Positions 8,347 to 17,418 of a stretch of 64,000 nucleotides of DNA are shown here, one piece after another; position 1 is the first letter of the stretch; each line of letters starts with the position of its first letter. A program made the translations under genes and the position numbers. The stretch is from SB15 sp964639245. Its GTDB lineage: Bacteria; Chloroflexota; Anaerolineae; Aggregatilineales; J027. A model generated the notes under the pieces. It saw only the letters and a list, made by a program, of their open reading frames with translations. It made no database searches and was not told the DNA's origin. The stretch is taken from the NCBI GenBank assembly GCA_964639245.1, contig CAZXCU010000001.1, positions 310,001 through 374,000 of the forward strand. The letters run 5' to 3'.

Positions 8347-9120
8347 TTAAATCTGACGGTTCGCTAACCACTCTAAAGCCGTGGGATTGGTAGAGTTTCG
8401 CACCCGTACCCGCCTCAAACGATAGGAGTCGCCGTTAAAGTGCAGTGTGCCATCTGTTGTGGTGAGTGCGGCAAGGTGTCCGGTTTCCCGCACGACCTCT
8501 ATCGTCGTCTGGTTGTATCTGCCAAGGGGGTAGCAAAAAAATCTTGGACGTTCGCCCAGATGTTGTTTCATCAAATCGGCGGTGATGCTGGCCTCGTTGA
8601 ACTGGTCACGCCGTTCCATTTTGGATAAATCGGGATGGGTGAGGCTGTGACTTTCCATTTCCATACCGGCGGTTTTCATCTCCGCTGCCTGTTCCCATGT
8701 GAGGTAATTGGGCTGCCCCATAAAATTGCCGACGATGAAAAATGTCCCCACCATCCCCTGTTCTTGCAAACGGGGAAAGGCGTGCTGGTAGGCATCGTCA
8801 TAGCCGTCATCAAAGGTGATAATAATAGGTTTGGGGGGGAGTTTTTTGCCCCGTTCCAGCGCTTCCCAGAGTTGATACAGGGTGATGCTGGTGAATCCGG
8901 TGGTTTTGAGGTGCAGCAGATGCTCGGAAAATAACTCCGGCGTGACGGTCAAATCCAAACGCACTGCGTCCGCGTCTTCTGGCGGGTAATCAATGTAATG
9001 GTACATGAGAATCGGGCAGTAGAGGCGACGGTAGGTTTTGCTCTGGGCAAAAACAGATTTTGCAGCAATAAAACTGGCTGCCAGCCCTAAAAAGGCGCGG
9101 CGGGAGAGGTTTTTGCTCAT
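8347..9120 (-). CDS. Tat-exported polysaccharide deacetylase (NodB domain, CE4)
   Basis: The 257-residue protein should remove acetyl groups from extracellular or wall polysaccharide. The N-terminus SRRAFLGLAASFIAAKSVFA is a twin-arginine signal peptide. The metal-dependent NodB motifs are present: TFDDGY at 102-107 (catalytic base and metal Asp), SHSLTH at 157-162 (two His ligands) and FCYPLGRYN near 195-203. I chose the ATG at 9120 because GGAG lies 10 bases upstream; an in-frame TTG six bases earlier would put it too close. The gene is between thyX and gyrA on the same strand, with its own terminator. Confidence 0.9.
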   Translation of the reverse strand: MSKNLSRRAFLGLAASFIAAKSVFAQSKTYRRLYCPILMYHYIDYPPEDADAVRLDLTVTPELFSEHLLHLKTTGFTSITLYQLWEALERGKKLPPKPIIITFDDGYDDAYQHAFPRLQEQGMVGTFFIVGNFMGQPNYLTWEQAAEMKTAGMEMESHSLTHPDLSKMERRDQFNEASITADLMKQHLGERPRFFCYPLGRYNQTTIEVVRETGHLAALTTTDGTLHFNGDSYRLRRVRVRNSTNPTALEWLANRQI

Positions 9121-9197
9121 GCCCAATGTTCTCCACAGTGAAGCGAGATAATTTTACCATACTGCCGCGCCAAGTTTATATGGAGGATAAATTCCCG

Positions 9198-9902
9198 CTA
9201 ACTTTCGCCGTCTGGTTTTAATCCCAGATGAAATTTCTGGTAGGCTTCAAACGTCCAAGGCAGCGCTTCTTTGACAATTTCCTGAATTGCCAGCGCCACT
9301 TGCCGAATTTCCCATTGAGCATCCGGTGCGGTTCGCAATTTCAAAAAGTGGAGCAGATTCCGCGCATCCACCGACACGCAACCCGTATGATACAGCGCGA
9401 AGGCGGGTAAAAATAACCGCGCTTGTTCGCGTGCTACACCCTGTTCAATGGCTTTTTCATACAGTGCGTAGGATTGCGCGTAATGCTGTGCCAATAAGTC
9501 ATTCAATTCATCGGGATGCTCTAACGCGCCTTCGCTGCCCTGTTTATTCACTTTGGCTTGCAATCGCCATGAATCGGGGTGGTAAAAATCATTTTCTGGA
9601 TAATCTAGGTATCTCCCCGATTGTAAGTTCATTGATACTGTTCTATGACGCACAAATTGCCACCAGACAATAATTGGGGCTTTGATACGGAAGCGGAATT
9701 GGACAAATTCAAATGGCCCGTCGTGGCGATGCTCCATCAGGTAAAAGAGCAATTTTTTGTCTTTGTCTTCGCCTTTAGAATCGCCAAGATAAGACGTGCG
9801 GGCGGCGTTGACGATGGCTAAATCGTCACCCATCATGTCTTGAAGTTCCACAAAACCCTTGTCGAGAACAGGAAGCTGTTTGCCAATGAGAGGATGCGCC
9901 AT
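9198..9902 (-). CDS. thyX: FAD-dependent thymidylate synthase
   Basis: ThyX makes dTMP from dUMP using methylenetetrahydrofolate, with FADH2 as reductant, and yields tetrahydrofolate. The signature RHRTVSMNLQSGR spans residues 85-97 and matches RHRxxSxNxxSxR. The 234-residue length is normal. The ATG at 9902 has AGGAT a few bases upstream. Use of ThyX means no DHFR is strictly needed for this step, common in Chloroflexota. A 52-base spacer separates it from the receiver-protein genes upstream on the same strand. Confidence 0.95.
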   Translation of the reverse strand: MAHPLIGKQLPVLDKGFVELQDMMGDDLAIVNAARTSYLGDSKGEDKDKKLLFYLMEHRHDGPFEFVQFRFRIKAPIIVWWQFVRHRTVSMNLQSGRYLDYPENDFYHPDSWRLQAKVNKQGSEGALEHPDELNDLLAQHYAQSYALYEKAIEQGVAREQARLFLPAFALYHTGCVSVDARNLLHFLKLRTAPDAQWEIRQVALAIQEIVKEALPWTFEAYQKFHLGLKPDGES

Positions 9903-9954
9903 GAATCCTAAAATCCAGTCTGATGCAATTTACTGGGGATAGTATAGCGGAGGA

Positions 9955-10320
9955 TTAGTCCTGTTGCAGGAATTGTTTGATGGCGTAGCGTAAATCTTGC
10001 GGGCTAAAGGGTTTTTGTAAGTAGCCATCGGCTTCATATTGTTCGGCAAGCGCCGCAATATTGGCGTGGGCGCTGACAACCAAGACCGGGGTTTTTTTGA
10101 GTTTTTCGGTGCTGCGGATGAAACCCAACACCAGATCACCGGAGGCAACGGGCATCATCAAGTCCAGAATCACAAGGTCAGGCTCATAATACTGCGCCTG
10201 ATAGAGCGCTTCTAAGCCGTCCTGCGCCTGAATGACTTCTACATCATCCAACGGCTTCAGGTATAACTCTAAAAGATTCCGAACATCTGCGTCGTCTTCG
10301 ACGATTAATACGCGCCGCAT
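9955..10320 (-). CDS. Single-domain response regulator (CheY-like receiver)
   Basis: The 121-residue protein is only a receiver domain. Acidic pocket E8-D9-D10, phosphoacceptor D53 (VILDLMMP), the switch position S83 (VVSAH) and K103 (LQKPF) are all present, so it can be phosphorylated. It has no output domain, so it must act by protein contact or as a phosphorelay carrier. It is one of three consecutive minus-strand receivers before the kinases at 11683-16107. Confidence 0.9.
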   Translation of the reverse strand: MRRVLIVEDDADVRNLLELYLKPLDDVEVIQAQDGLEALYQAQYYEPDLVILDLMMPVASGDLVLGFIRSTEKLKKTPVLVVSAHANIAALAEQYEADGYLQKPFSPQDLRYAIKQFLQQD

Positions 10321-10399
10321 ACTTTAAACTACCCCTTTTAGTCTATTGTAGCGAAAAAGCGTTTTTCCTGTGGTTCGAATAGAGTTTGTATGCCGATTT

Positions 10400-10762
10400 T
10401 CACAAATTCTTGATGTATTGTCGGGTCAGAGTCAGGATTTCGGCAAAGGGAACGGGTTTGACGACAAAATGGTCAGCGAGTTTGGCTTGGGGTGCAAAGG
10501 CGGTTTGAAAATCGCCGGACATGAGGATGACCGGAATATGGGCAAGTTCGGGGTTGTCCCGAAGTTGTGTCAGCAGGTCAAGGCCAGACAGACGCGGCAT
10601 GTGAATGTCGAGAAAAATAATTTCGGGTACAAAAAATTTCAGCCGTTGCAGGGCTTCCACCCCGTCTTTGGCAATTTGCACTTTGTAGCCATGTTTGCTC
10701 ATGCTTTTTTCAAAGATGAAGGCCAAATCGGGATTATCTTCAATCACTAACACACGACTCAT
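10400..10762 (-). CDS. Single-domain response regulator
   Basis: A 120-residue receiver. Residues E8-D9 form the pocket, D52 (IIFLDIHMP) is the phosphoacceptor, S82 the switch residue and K102 (VVKPVP) the conserved lysine. The ribosome site AGGGTGG sits 6 bases before the ATG. The sequence is clearly different from the receivers on either side, so it is an old paralogue, not a fresh copy. No output domain. Confidence 0.9.
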   Translation of the reverse strand: MSRVLVIEDNPDLAFIFEKSMSKHGYKVQIAKDGVEALQRLKFFVPEIIFLDIHMPRLSGLDLLTQLRDNPELAHIPVILMSGDFQTAFAPQAKLADHFVVKPVPFAEILTLTRQYIKNL

Positions 10763-10832
10763 GAGATACCACCCTACTTATCTATGTTGCTATTAGCATA
10801 GCACTAAATAGGTTTCGATACACTCACTGGGT

Positions 10833-10852
10833 GGGGAGTTTTTAACCTCCCC
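10833..10852 (-). terminator. Hairpin GGGGAG/CTCCCC just after the 10859 receiver gene
   Basis: The minus strand reads GGGGAG, GTTAAAAA, CTCCCC immediately after the stop of the 10859-11242 gene. No long T-run follows, so termination strength is uncertain. Confidence 0.45.
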
Positions 10853-10858
10853 AAGTGG

Positions 10859-11242
10859 CTAGGGATGGGTAACAGTGCGGATGGCTTGGGCAAGTTCGGC
10901 GGCAGAAACATCTTTGGGTATGTAATGAACTGCGCCGGCATCCAGCATTTTTTGAATCATTTCTTTGTCATCGTAACTGGTGAGGGCGATGATTTTTAAC
11001 TGGGGAAACAGTCTATGCAGGGTTTGGGTGGCTTCAATGCCGTTCATTTCGGGCATGATAATATCCATGATGACCACATCAATCGGGTTTGTGTGGCATA
11101 GCTCAATGGCTTCTAATCCATTACGCGCTTCAGCTACCAAGTGAAAGTCCGGGAAGGCTCTTAAAAAAACAGACAATCCTCGACGCACTTGGTCATGGTC
11201 ATCGACCAAAATGACACGAATCGGGCTGCTCTCATTCAACAT
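10859..11242 (-). CDS. Single-domain response regulator of NarL-type sequence
   Basis: A 127-residue receiver with VDDHDQVRRGL at the N-terminus, the pattern of NarL/LuxR-class regulators, but it stops before any helix-turn-helix. D60 (VIMDIIMP) is the phosphoacceptor and K110 (YIPKDV) the lysine. It is closely similar to the first half of the regulator at 22445-23086, so it probably arose from a full-length copy that lost its DNA-binding half. The ribosome site AAAGGGTAG precedes ATG 11242. Confidence 0.88.
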   Translation of the reverse strand: MLNESSPIRVILVDDHDQVRRGLSVFLRAFPDFHLVAEARNGLEAIELCHTNPIDVVIMDIIMPEMNGIEATQTLHRLFPQLKIIALTSYDDKEMIQKMLDAGAVHYIPKDVSAAELAQAIRTVTHP

Positions 11243-11353
11243 ATTCTACCCTTTGCAAAATTTACATTCTTCAACAGGATACGTCTATTTTCGTTACCCC
11301 TCATCTTGCTAATGGTGAGTTTAACAGTAGCGAAGTGACTTGGTTTTAAACTG

Positions 11354-11368
11354 GTCAGGTGGCTAGGT
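11354..11368 (+). repeat. Copy 1 of a 15-bp motif shared with receiver gene ends
   Basis: GTCAGGTGGCTAGGT here is identical to 23532-23546 at the end of the 23156 receiver gene. A close variant is at 23078-23091 at the end of the 22445 gene. This copy is non-coding, upstream of the 10859 receiver gene. It is followed by TAAAAACT here and by the similar AAAAAACT at 23547. Confidence 0.6.
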
Positions 11369-11464
11369 TAAAAACTCTCCTCTTAGATATTTTGTTATGG
11401 TACTTACTAATTTACACTAAAGTTGCAGAACTGGATATAGGCCGAACAGAGGGGAACTACAAAA

Positions 11465-11686
11465 ATGTATCACTTTGGGATGAAATTACGCCAACTGCGC
11501 CAGCAAACAGGCAAAACCCATACACAAATTTATGAGGAACTCATCCGGTTTTATGCGAATAAGGGTTTGATTTCTCACGATATGCTGGTCGGGCTGGAAA
11601 TGAGCGCGACTCCCCCCGCACAACAGATGGTGGAAATTCTGGCGGATTATTACCGGGTACCAGTCGAAAATTTGTTACAACGTTAA
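11465..11686 (+). CDS. Small XRE-like helix-turn-helix protein
   Basis: The 73-residue protein resembles the Cro/C1 (XRE) fold: MKLRQLRQQTGKTHTQIYEEL as helices 1-2, GLISHDMLVGLEMS as the recognition region, and a closing ILADYYRVPVENLL typical of XRE domains. It likely binds DNA, perhaps to control the adjacent signalling genes. It is the only plus-strand gene in this stretch. Its TAA stop overlaps the TAA of the convergent kinase gene within the four bases TTAA at 11683-11686. Confidence 0.7.
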   Translation: MYHFGMKLRQLRQQTGKTHTQIYEELIRFYANKGLISHDMLVGLEMSATPPAQQMVEILADYYRVPVENLLQR

Positions 11687-13800
11687 GCGGCGGGCAAGGT
11701 AAACCAGAAGGTGCTGCCTTTGCCGGGTGTGCTTTCGACCCCGACACGCCCTTTGAGGTTGGTCACAATCCGATGCACAATGGACAGTCCCAGACCAAAT
11801 CCTTCGGCTTCGGCGGGATGCAGGCGGGTGAACATTTCAAATAAACGGGCTTGGTCTTCGTCTTTGATGCCAATGCCTGTATCGCACACTTCGTAGCGCA
11901 CGAGGCCCGTTTGTTTGATAGCCTGAATCGTAATGGTGGGCTGTGGCGGGTTACCCATATATTTGATGGCATTGCTGATGAGATTGGCAAAAACTTCTTC
12001 AACCCATGCGGCATGACCTAAAGCAGCGGGCAGATTTGGCTCAATGTGCAGTGTAATATTTTTTTCTTTTAGCGCAGGTTTATAGCTACTGCTGGCAGAT
12101 TCTGCCACTTGATTCATGTCAAGTGAGGTCACGCTGGCTTGAGCATCGCGCAGTTTAGCAAGGTGTAAAAGTTGGGTGGTGGTGTCAATCATCTTACGGG
12201 ATGATTTTTGCATCTCTTGGATAAATTCATGGGCTTCAGCAGGAATCTGGCTGCCGTAGTCTTGGTCTAAGATGCTGGCATACATATGAATGACGGTCAG
12301 TGGGTTTTTAAGGTCATGCGCGATGGTGTGGGCATAGGCGGTGAGTTCGCGGTTACGGGCTTCAAGGGCGAGTTCGGCTTGTTTGCGGGCGGTAATATCG
12401 CGGATGATGCTCTGAAAGCCTAATGTTTTGCTCTCCCTCGTTTGCAAAATGGTAATTTGTTCCACCCATTTAATCTCGCCAGTGGCAGTGATAATTTCTC
12501 CCTCGTAGCTGGTTTCAGAAAGTTTTTGCTTCAATTGGTTGTTGTAAAAATCTCTAAACCGATGCTGCTGTTCCGGCGGGATGAGGGTCATATAGGACGT
12601 GCCAATCAATAACTTTGCCGGATACCCCGTTAATTTTTCAGCATGAGGATTAACATAGGTAAACCTGCCACTTAAATCGGTGACGGCAACGGCATCGCGT
12701 GCTTCTTCAATAATGCGGCGAAATTGTTTTTCGGTATCGTACATGCGTACATTATCGAGGGTGGTAGCAATGCGGGAGGACAGCAACTTCAACAGTTCCA
12801 GATTTTCGGGGGTGAAATTTTTCTTGCGTGCGGTTTCGAGATTCAAGACCCCGACAAATTCTTGATGGGCCAGCAGGGGAATGACGATATGGGCTTGGGT
12901 GGTGGGAATCAGCCCACGATACGCTGGTTCGGTAGCCGTATCAGCAATAAAAACAGCTGATTTCTGGTGAACTGCTTGGACTACCGGACTAATCTGGCCT
13001 GCCCAATCGCGGGTTTGGGTGGGGTAATCGCCAATCGCATCAAAAACCGACATATCTTTTTCATTATCATTCACAAGGGCAATAAAACCGGCCTGGGCAT
13101 TGCTCAGGCGCATGGCTGCATCCAGCGCGAGGGGCAAAACATAGTTCATATCAAGGCTATAGGTCATCTCACGGTCAATTTGCAGCAAGATTTTTAATTC
13201 GCGGCTTTCCTGCCGAAGTTCATCCGCCTGTTTATCCATCACATATAAATCATACTGTCGTGAAGCGATCACAATAGTGATAACGATGGTGAGGGCGGAA
13301 AGGAAAATCAGTTCGCGTGAGGCAAGGGTAATTGTCCATTCGGGGATGACCAACGCCGCAAAAAAAGCGCCAAACAGGTTGATGCCGTTGACCAGCAGTG
13401 CCATTCTGGGAGACAAAAATGAGATTGCAAGGACAGAACTGAGACTCAAAAAATAAATAATTTCGATTTGATGGGGTGGGGTAAACATGCCCACAAAACA
13501 GAAAAAAGACGCATCGGCAATAATCAGCAGCGCACTTACCCGATAATATTGCGTGCGGCTTAACAGGTAACAAAAAATATTGCCTAAGGTCGCGCTCAGA
13601 CCAATAACAAGCGCAAGGATCATGTTTTCTGAAAGGATGGTTTGTGTAATGGCGATGATGAACGCCATGGGGGTAAAAGCCAGCAACAGAATAGACAACA
13701 AGCGGGCTTCTCGTCGTGCCTGTGGATTTTGGATGGCTGCATGTGGTGCGGTGAGTTTGAGCCACACACGAACCAGTAAATTTTTTGACTGTAGGAACAC
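11683..13800 (-). CDS. Membrane sensor histidine kinase (6 TM, GAF, PAS, HisKA, HATPase)
   Basis: The 705-residue protein has about six membrane segments between residues 30 and 195. A GAF domain (about 205-345), a PAS domain (about 350-475, with GEIKWVEQ and IIRDITARKQ) and a HisKA dimerisation domain with HDLKNP at H495 follow. The C-terminal ATPase (595-703) has the N-box NLISNAIKY, G1 DTGIGI and G2 GFGLGL. It should autophosphorylate H495 and pass phosphate to receivers nearby. The start is GTG at 13800 with AGAGGA upstream. It follows the CHASE2 kinase by 18 bases, so both are in one operon with the FecR protein. Confidence 0.92.
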   Translation of the reverse strand: MFLQSKNLLVRVWLKLTAPHAAIQNPQARREARLLSILLLAFTPMAFIIAITQTILSENMILALVIGLSATLGNIFCYLLSRTQYYRVSALLIIADASFFCFVGMFTPPHQIEIIYFLSLSSVLAISFLSPRMALLVNGINLFGAFFAALVIPEWTITLASRELIFLSALTIVITIVIASRQYDLYVMDKQADELRQESRELKILLQIDREMTYSLDMNYVLPLALDAAMRLSNAQAGFIALVNDNEKDMSVFDAIGDYPTQTRDWAGQISPVVQAVHQKSAVFIADTATEPAYRGLIPTTQAHIVIPLLAHQEFVGVLNLETARKKNFTPENLELLKLLSSRIATTLDNVRMYDTEKQFRRIIEEARDAVAVTDLSGRFTYVNPHAEKLTGYPAKLLIGTSYMTLIPPEQQHRFRDFYNNQLKQKLSETSYEGEIITATGEIKWVEQITILQTRESKTLGFQSIIRDITARKQAELALEARNRELTAYAHTIAHDLKNPLTVIHMYASILDQDYGSQIPAEAHEFIQEMQKSSRKMIDTTTQLLHLAKLRDAQASVTSLDMNQVAESASSSYKPALKEKNITLHIEPNLPAALGHAAWVEEVFANLISNAIKYMGNPPQPTITIQAIKQTGLVRYEVCDTGIGIKDEDQARLFEMFTRLHPAEAEGFGLGLSIVHRIVTNLKGRVGVESTPGKGSTFWFTLPAA

Positions 13801-13818
13801 CCTGATAATCCTCTTGGG

Positions 13819-16107
13819 TTAGTCTATGATGGGTAGGGTAATGAAAAAGGAACTGCCGCTGCCTTCGTCACTTTCTACCCAGACTTTGCCATCATGGGCT
13901 TGTATCACCGCTTTGACTAAACTTAGCCCCAAGCCTGTGCCTTCAATGTGACTCGTTTGGCGGGTACGCACCCGATAAAATTCTTGAAAGAGATTTGACT
14001 GGGCGGCTTTAGGAATGCCATAGCCTGTGTCGGTGATTTCAAGGAGCAGGTGTTGGGCGGAATGGCTCACCCTCACCGTAATTTTACCGCCGTTGGGTGT
14101 ATATTTGATGGCATTACTCAGAATGTTGCTGATAGCCTCAAATAGTTGGGATTTGTCCCCCAAGAGGGTTATTTCATTCAGGGGGATGTCCCGGATCAAG
14201 GTTAATTGGTTGTCCTGAAACTGCTTGTCAAAACGGGCAAGCGACTCTTCAATCATTTCGACGGCATTAAATCGGAATTTGGTTGTGGCGGTGCTGCGCG
14301 CCCGTTCAAGGCTTAAAATGTCGTTAATGATGGACTGCATTTCACGGGCAGAAATCAGTGTGCCTTCAATAAATTCTTCATGGGTCGCACTCAAATAGGC
14401 GGATTTTTTGTGATCCTCTAAGAGAAAGGTACTAAAGTTTAAAATTGCCATCAGGGGATTTTTAAGGTCATGAGAAGCCATGCGAATCAAGCGAGTTTTT
14501 AGGTCGCTCAGGTGTTGGGTTTCGTGCAGCAAATTCGCATTGGCAAGAATGGAGGAGGTTTGCCAAACGAATAAATCGAGCAAGGCTTTGGTATCTGGTT
14601 TGGGGGGATGCACTGGTGAAGCAACGAACGCCCCAAGCACTTGTTGATGCCATGTAAGCGGGATTGCCAACACGCTCTCTTGGTAAAAAAAGGTTTTATG
14701 GGTAAGTATTTTTTCGACAATCGGTTGTGAGGCAGGGTTGGGGGTGGTCGGGAAGGAACATGATAACGCTTGATTATGGACATCCCACAGCCAAATTTCA
14801 ACGTGTTCACACCCCAAGATTTGGCTTAAATCTGCCGCAATGGTGGGCATGATGGAGTCAAGGCTCAATTGTTGGGCCGATGCCGCCAAGATGCTTTGGT
14901 GCAGCAGTTCCGTTTGTTGACGCAGGGCGCGTTCAAGAGTCGCGTGTTGCGCCAAGATTGCCGGGGCGGGCAGGATGATTGCTAGGAGGGAATGGAATAA
15001 ATTGATGACAACGCCTTGGGTATTAAAAATTGTCAGGGCAATGAACACCCAGATGAGACTGAGGGTGAGCATAAAAATCAACAGCCACAACCAGTAATGC
15101 CGACGGGGTAGCTGACCGTAGAAAACACTTAAAAATAAAGTCAACCCCACAATCATGAGATATTCAGAGTTTTTTGATTGGGGGCGAATAGAGATATTCT
15201 GTAACAGTGCCTCAATTGCATTGGCGTGAATTTCAACCCCCGCCATCTGGTTGCCGTTAAAACCGATAGGAACTGCATAACTATCGCTCTGGCCTTCGCT
15301 GTTCATCAGGCCGACCAGCACGATTTTGTCATTAAAAGCAACCGGGTTGACCTTGCCTTCCAGCACATCCCGATAGGAGTAGGTGGGAAAAGTATTGGAC
15401 GGGCCAAAAAAACTCAGCATCATACGATTTTGGTCGTCTATATCAATCTGTCGCTGGGGGGTGAGGTGCAGCTGGTCATTTTCAATCTTGACCAATTGAG
15501 AAACCGCCGTTGGGGGAATCCGTAAATAAGCAAAATAGGCCGCAATGCTCAGAGAAAAATAGGTTTCTTCTTCAGCTTGGGCTTGCATAAGCAGCCAGCG
15601 CACTACCCCGTCTTGGTCAGGAAAATTGCTGACATAGCCCTGATATTCTGCCACATTGCGAAGCGTTTCATTGGTTTTAATAAACTGGGGGGTGTTCAAA
15701 CTGGCGACGGGTACAATGGTACGGGTTGCTGCGCGGCTGGTACGGGCAGCAACAACAGCATCAGCAAAAGTGGTGTCATCGGCATGGGGTTCGGCAAACA
15801 GGATATCAAATGCAATCACCCGTGCATTGGCTTGACTCAGAACTTCTACCAACTGGGCATGGAGCAGCCGTGACCATTCCGCCGGAGTGCGCCCATAGCT
15901 TTGTAGGCTGGCATCGTCCATTGCTACAATAACGACATTGCCAGTGGTTGCTTTCGATACATGGTAGAGATTGGTGCTGCCGAGGCGTAGAGAGACAAAA
16001 AAATCTGTTTGCCACAGCAGCAAAATAGCGAGCATCACAAAAAACCCCGTTCGCAGACTAAGCCAGAGCCGGCGGCGGCGGGAAATTGAAGCGCTTAGAC
16101 GGGTCAC
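13819..16107 (-). CDS. CHASE2-domain sensor histidine kinase
   Basis: The 762-residue protein has a first membrane helix at about 16-33, an extracytoplasmic CHASE2 sensor (about 40-305, with VVIVAMDDASL and ARVIAFDILF), and three membrane helices at about 318-395. A GAF-like domain (405-530), HisKA with SHDLKNP at H546, and an ATPase with NILSNAIKY, DTGYGI and GTGLGL complete it. CHASE2 detects an unknown outside signal. The GTG start overlaps the FecR-protein stop in GTGA, so the two are translationally coupled. FecR-CHASE2 pairing is a known recurring neighbourhood and suggests that the secreted FecR/SH3 protein feeds the CHASE2 sensor (inference). Confidence 0.92.
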   Translation of the reverse strand: MTRLSASISRRRRLWLSLRTGFFVMLAILLLWQTDFFVSLRLGSTNLYHVSKATTGNVVIVAMDDASLQSYGRTPAEWSRLLHAQLVEVLSQANARVIAFDILFAEPHADDTTFADAVVAARTSRAATRTIVPVASLNTPQFIKTNETLRNVAEYQGYVSNFPDQDGVVRWLLMQAQAEEETYFSLSIAAYFAYLRIPPTAVSQLVKIENDQLHLTPQRQIDIDDQNRMMLSFFGPSNTFPTYSYRDVLEGKVNPVAFNDKIVLVGLMNSEGQSDSYAVPIGFNGNQMAGVEIHANAIEALLQNISIRPQSKNSEYLMIVGLTLFLSVFYGQLPRRHYWLWLLIFMLTLSLIWVFIALTIFNTQGVVINLFHSLLAIILPAPAILAQHATLERALRQQTELLHQSILAASAQQLSLDSIMPTIAADLSQILGCEHVEIWLWDVHNQALSCSFPTTPNPASQPIVEKILTHKTFFYQESVLAIPLTWHQQVLGAFVASPVHPPKPDTKALLDLFVWQTSSILANANLLHETQHLSDLKTRLIRMASHDLKNPLMAILNFSTFLLEDHKKSAYLSATHEEFIEGTLISAREMQSIINDILSLERARSTATTKFRFNAVEMIEESLARFDKQFQDNQLTLIRDIPLNEITLLGDKSQLFEAISNILSNAIKYTPNGGKITVRVSHSAQHLLLEITDTGYGIPKAAQSNLFQEFYRVRTRQTSHIEGTGLGLSLVKAVIQAHDGKVWVESDEGSGSSFFITLPIID

Positions 16108-17243
16108 GGTTGTTCGGTTGCTTCAGCCTCAATGACATCAAGGGTCGCAGGGTCAGCATAGAGTTGAATCAAGGTCAGGGCGACCCAACCCACTTCCCCA
16201 TCCAATGTGCGTACCTCTACCCAATCGTTGGTGGGGTCAATCCCAATCACTTCAACAACCGTCCCTTGTTCTAAAATTTCAATTGCTGGAAATTCTGTGC
16301 CGGGACGTTCGCGCAGACTGGTGCCTTCGACCTCCACAATGGCAGTGCCTTCACTCAGGTCAAGGGCATTGAAAAGCGAGGCATCTTCGGTGGGGCTATC
16401 CTGATAAATGCGAATGCCGGGGCAAGCATCGCTAATGGTGATATTCATGGCAACAGCAGAAATCCAACCGAAACCACCAAAAAATGGAATCCGATACCAT
16501 TGTTCATTCGCCGTAACCCCTAAGATTTGCGCGATATTTTGCGGGTCAATTGAACCCACACGGGCAAAATCGCTGCCCGGCCCCAATCGTACATTCAGGC
16601 GTACATCTGCCGATGTTTCAACGCTGGCAGGGCAACCGTCCAAAGCGGAGTCCAATTCTTCAAAAGAGGTTGCTTCAACAACATCGCTCAGGCCGTTGGG
16701 TTCGCTGCGAATCCCGAAACCGGGCGGAACATCCGATGTTTCCTCTGCCGCGCTGGTAGCCACCAGTCCTTCAGCCGTGAGCAGCGCTGACCTGCCGCTG
16801 TCTTCCACACGCACCGAAAAATCTGTCCCGCGTACCGTCATGGACATGGTAGGTGTGAGGATGTCATAGGATGAACCAGAATCAATGAGTTCAGTGACCT
16901 GTTGTTTAGTAATGCCTGCCAATACCTCAAGCGAAATAGTGGATTTTTGACCATCGCCGTTAAACTCAACAATCCGCATTTCGGTATTGGGGGTGAGTTC
17001 GGTACTTGTACCATCTTCAAAAAAGGTGATACGGGCTTCGCCGGTGGCATCGGTGCGAATGCTATCCCCTACTCCGACCAGACTTTCGGAATTAATCCGC
17101 ACCCATGTCTCGGTATTAACCCGTTTGATTTCGACCCCAGCGCTTAACACTTCTAAGGATGCTGCAAGGTCGGTTTGGGCGGTGAGTTGCCCCGGCAATG
17201 TCATGAATAATATCAACATACCCAGTGTCAATCGTAGTACCAT
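16104..17243 (-). CDS. Secreted FecR-domain protein with two SH3-like domains
   Basis: The 379-residue protein has a signal peptide (about 1-22, ending LTAQ). A FecR-type beta domain spans about 30-165 (GDSIRTDATGEARITF, TMSMTVRGTDFSVRVED). Two bacterial SH3-like domains follow, at about 205-270 (LNVRLGPGSDFARVG) and 300-362 (LRERPGTEFPAIE, WVEVRTLDGEVGWV). SH3b domains often bind peptidoglycan. It is the first gene of the operon with two kinases; GGGGG precedes the ATG. It probably presents a wall-derived or folding signal to the CHASE2 kinase; that function is inferred. Confidence 0.85.
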   Translation of the reverse strand: MVLRLTLGMLILFMTLPGQLTAQTDLAASLEVLSAGVEIKRVNTETWVRINSESLVGVGDSIRTDATGEARITFFEDGTSTELTPNTEMRIVEFNGDGQKSTISLEVLAGITKQQVTELIDSGSSYDILTPTMSMTVRGTDFSVRVEDSGRSALLTAEGLVATSAAEETSDVPPGFGIRSEPNGLSDVVEATSFEELDSALDGCPASVETSADVRLNVRLGPGSDFARVGSIDPQNIAQILGVTANEQWYRIPFFGGFGWISAVAMNITISDACPGIRIYQDSPTEDASLFNALDLSEGTAIVEVEGTSLRERPGTEFPAIEILEQGTVVEVIGIDPTNDWVEVRTLDGEVGWVALTLIQLYADPATLDVIEAEATEQP

Positions 17244-17418
17244 ATTTCCCCCATAAATGTTATTAATCGCTCATATGAATTTGTCATCATGATTAAATTA
17301 ATAAAAATTATAAAAACTCTTACTTATACCCAAGACATATTGATTGAAAAGAGTATATCGTTTCTTTTTGGAGCGCAAGCCCTTAAGATAAGAGTTGTGC
17401 TGAGATGGGAGGTCTGGA

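Noticed and set aside
10360..10400. GGTTCGAAT resembling a tRNA T-loop
   Set aside because: No acceptor or anticodon stem can be drawn around it.
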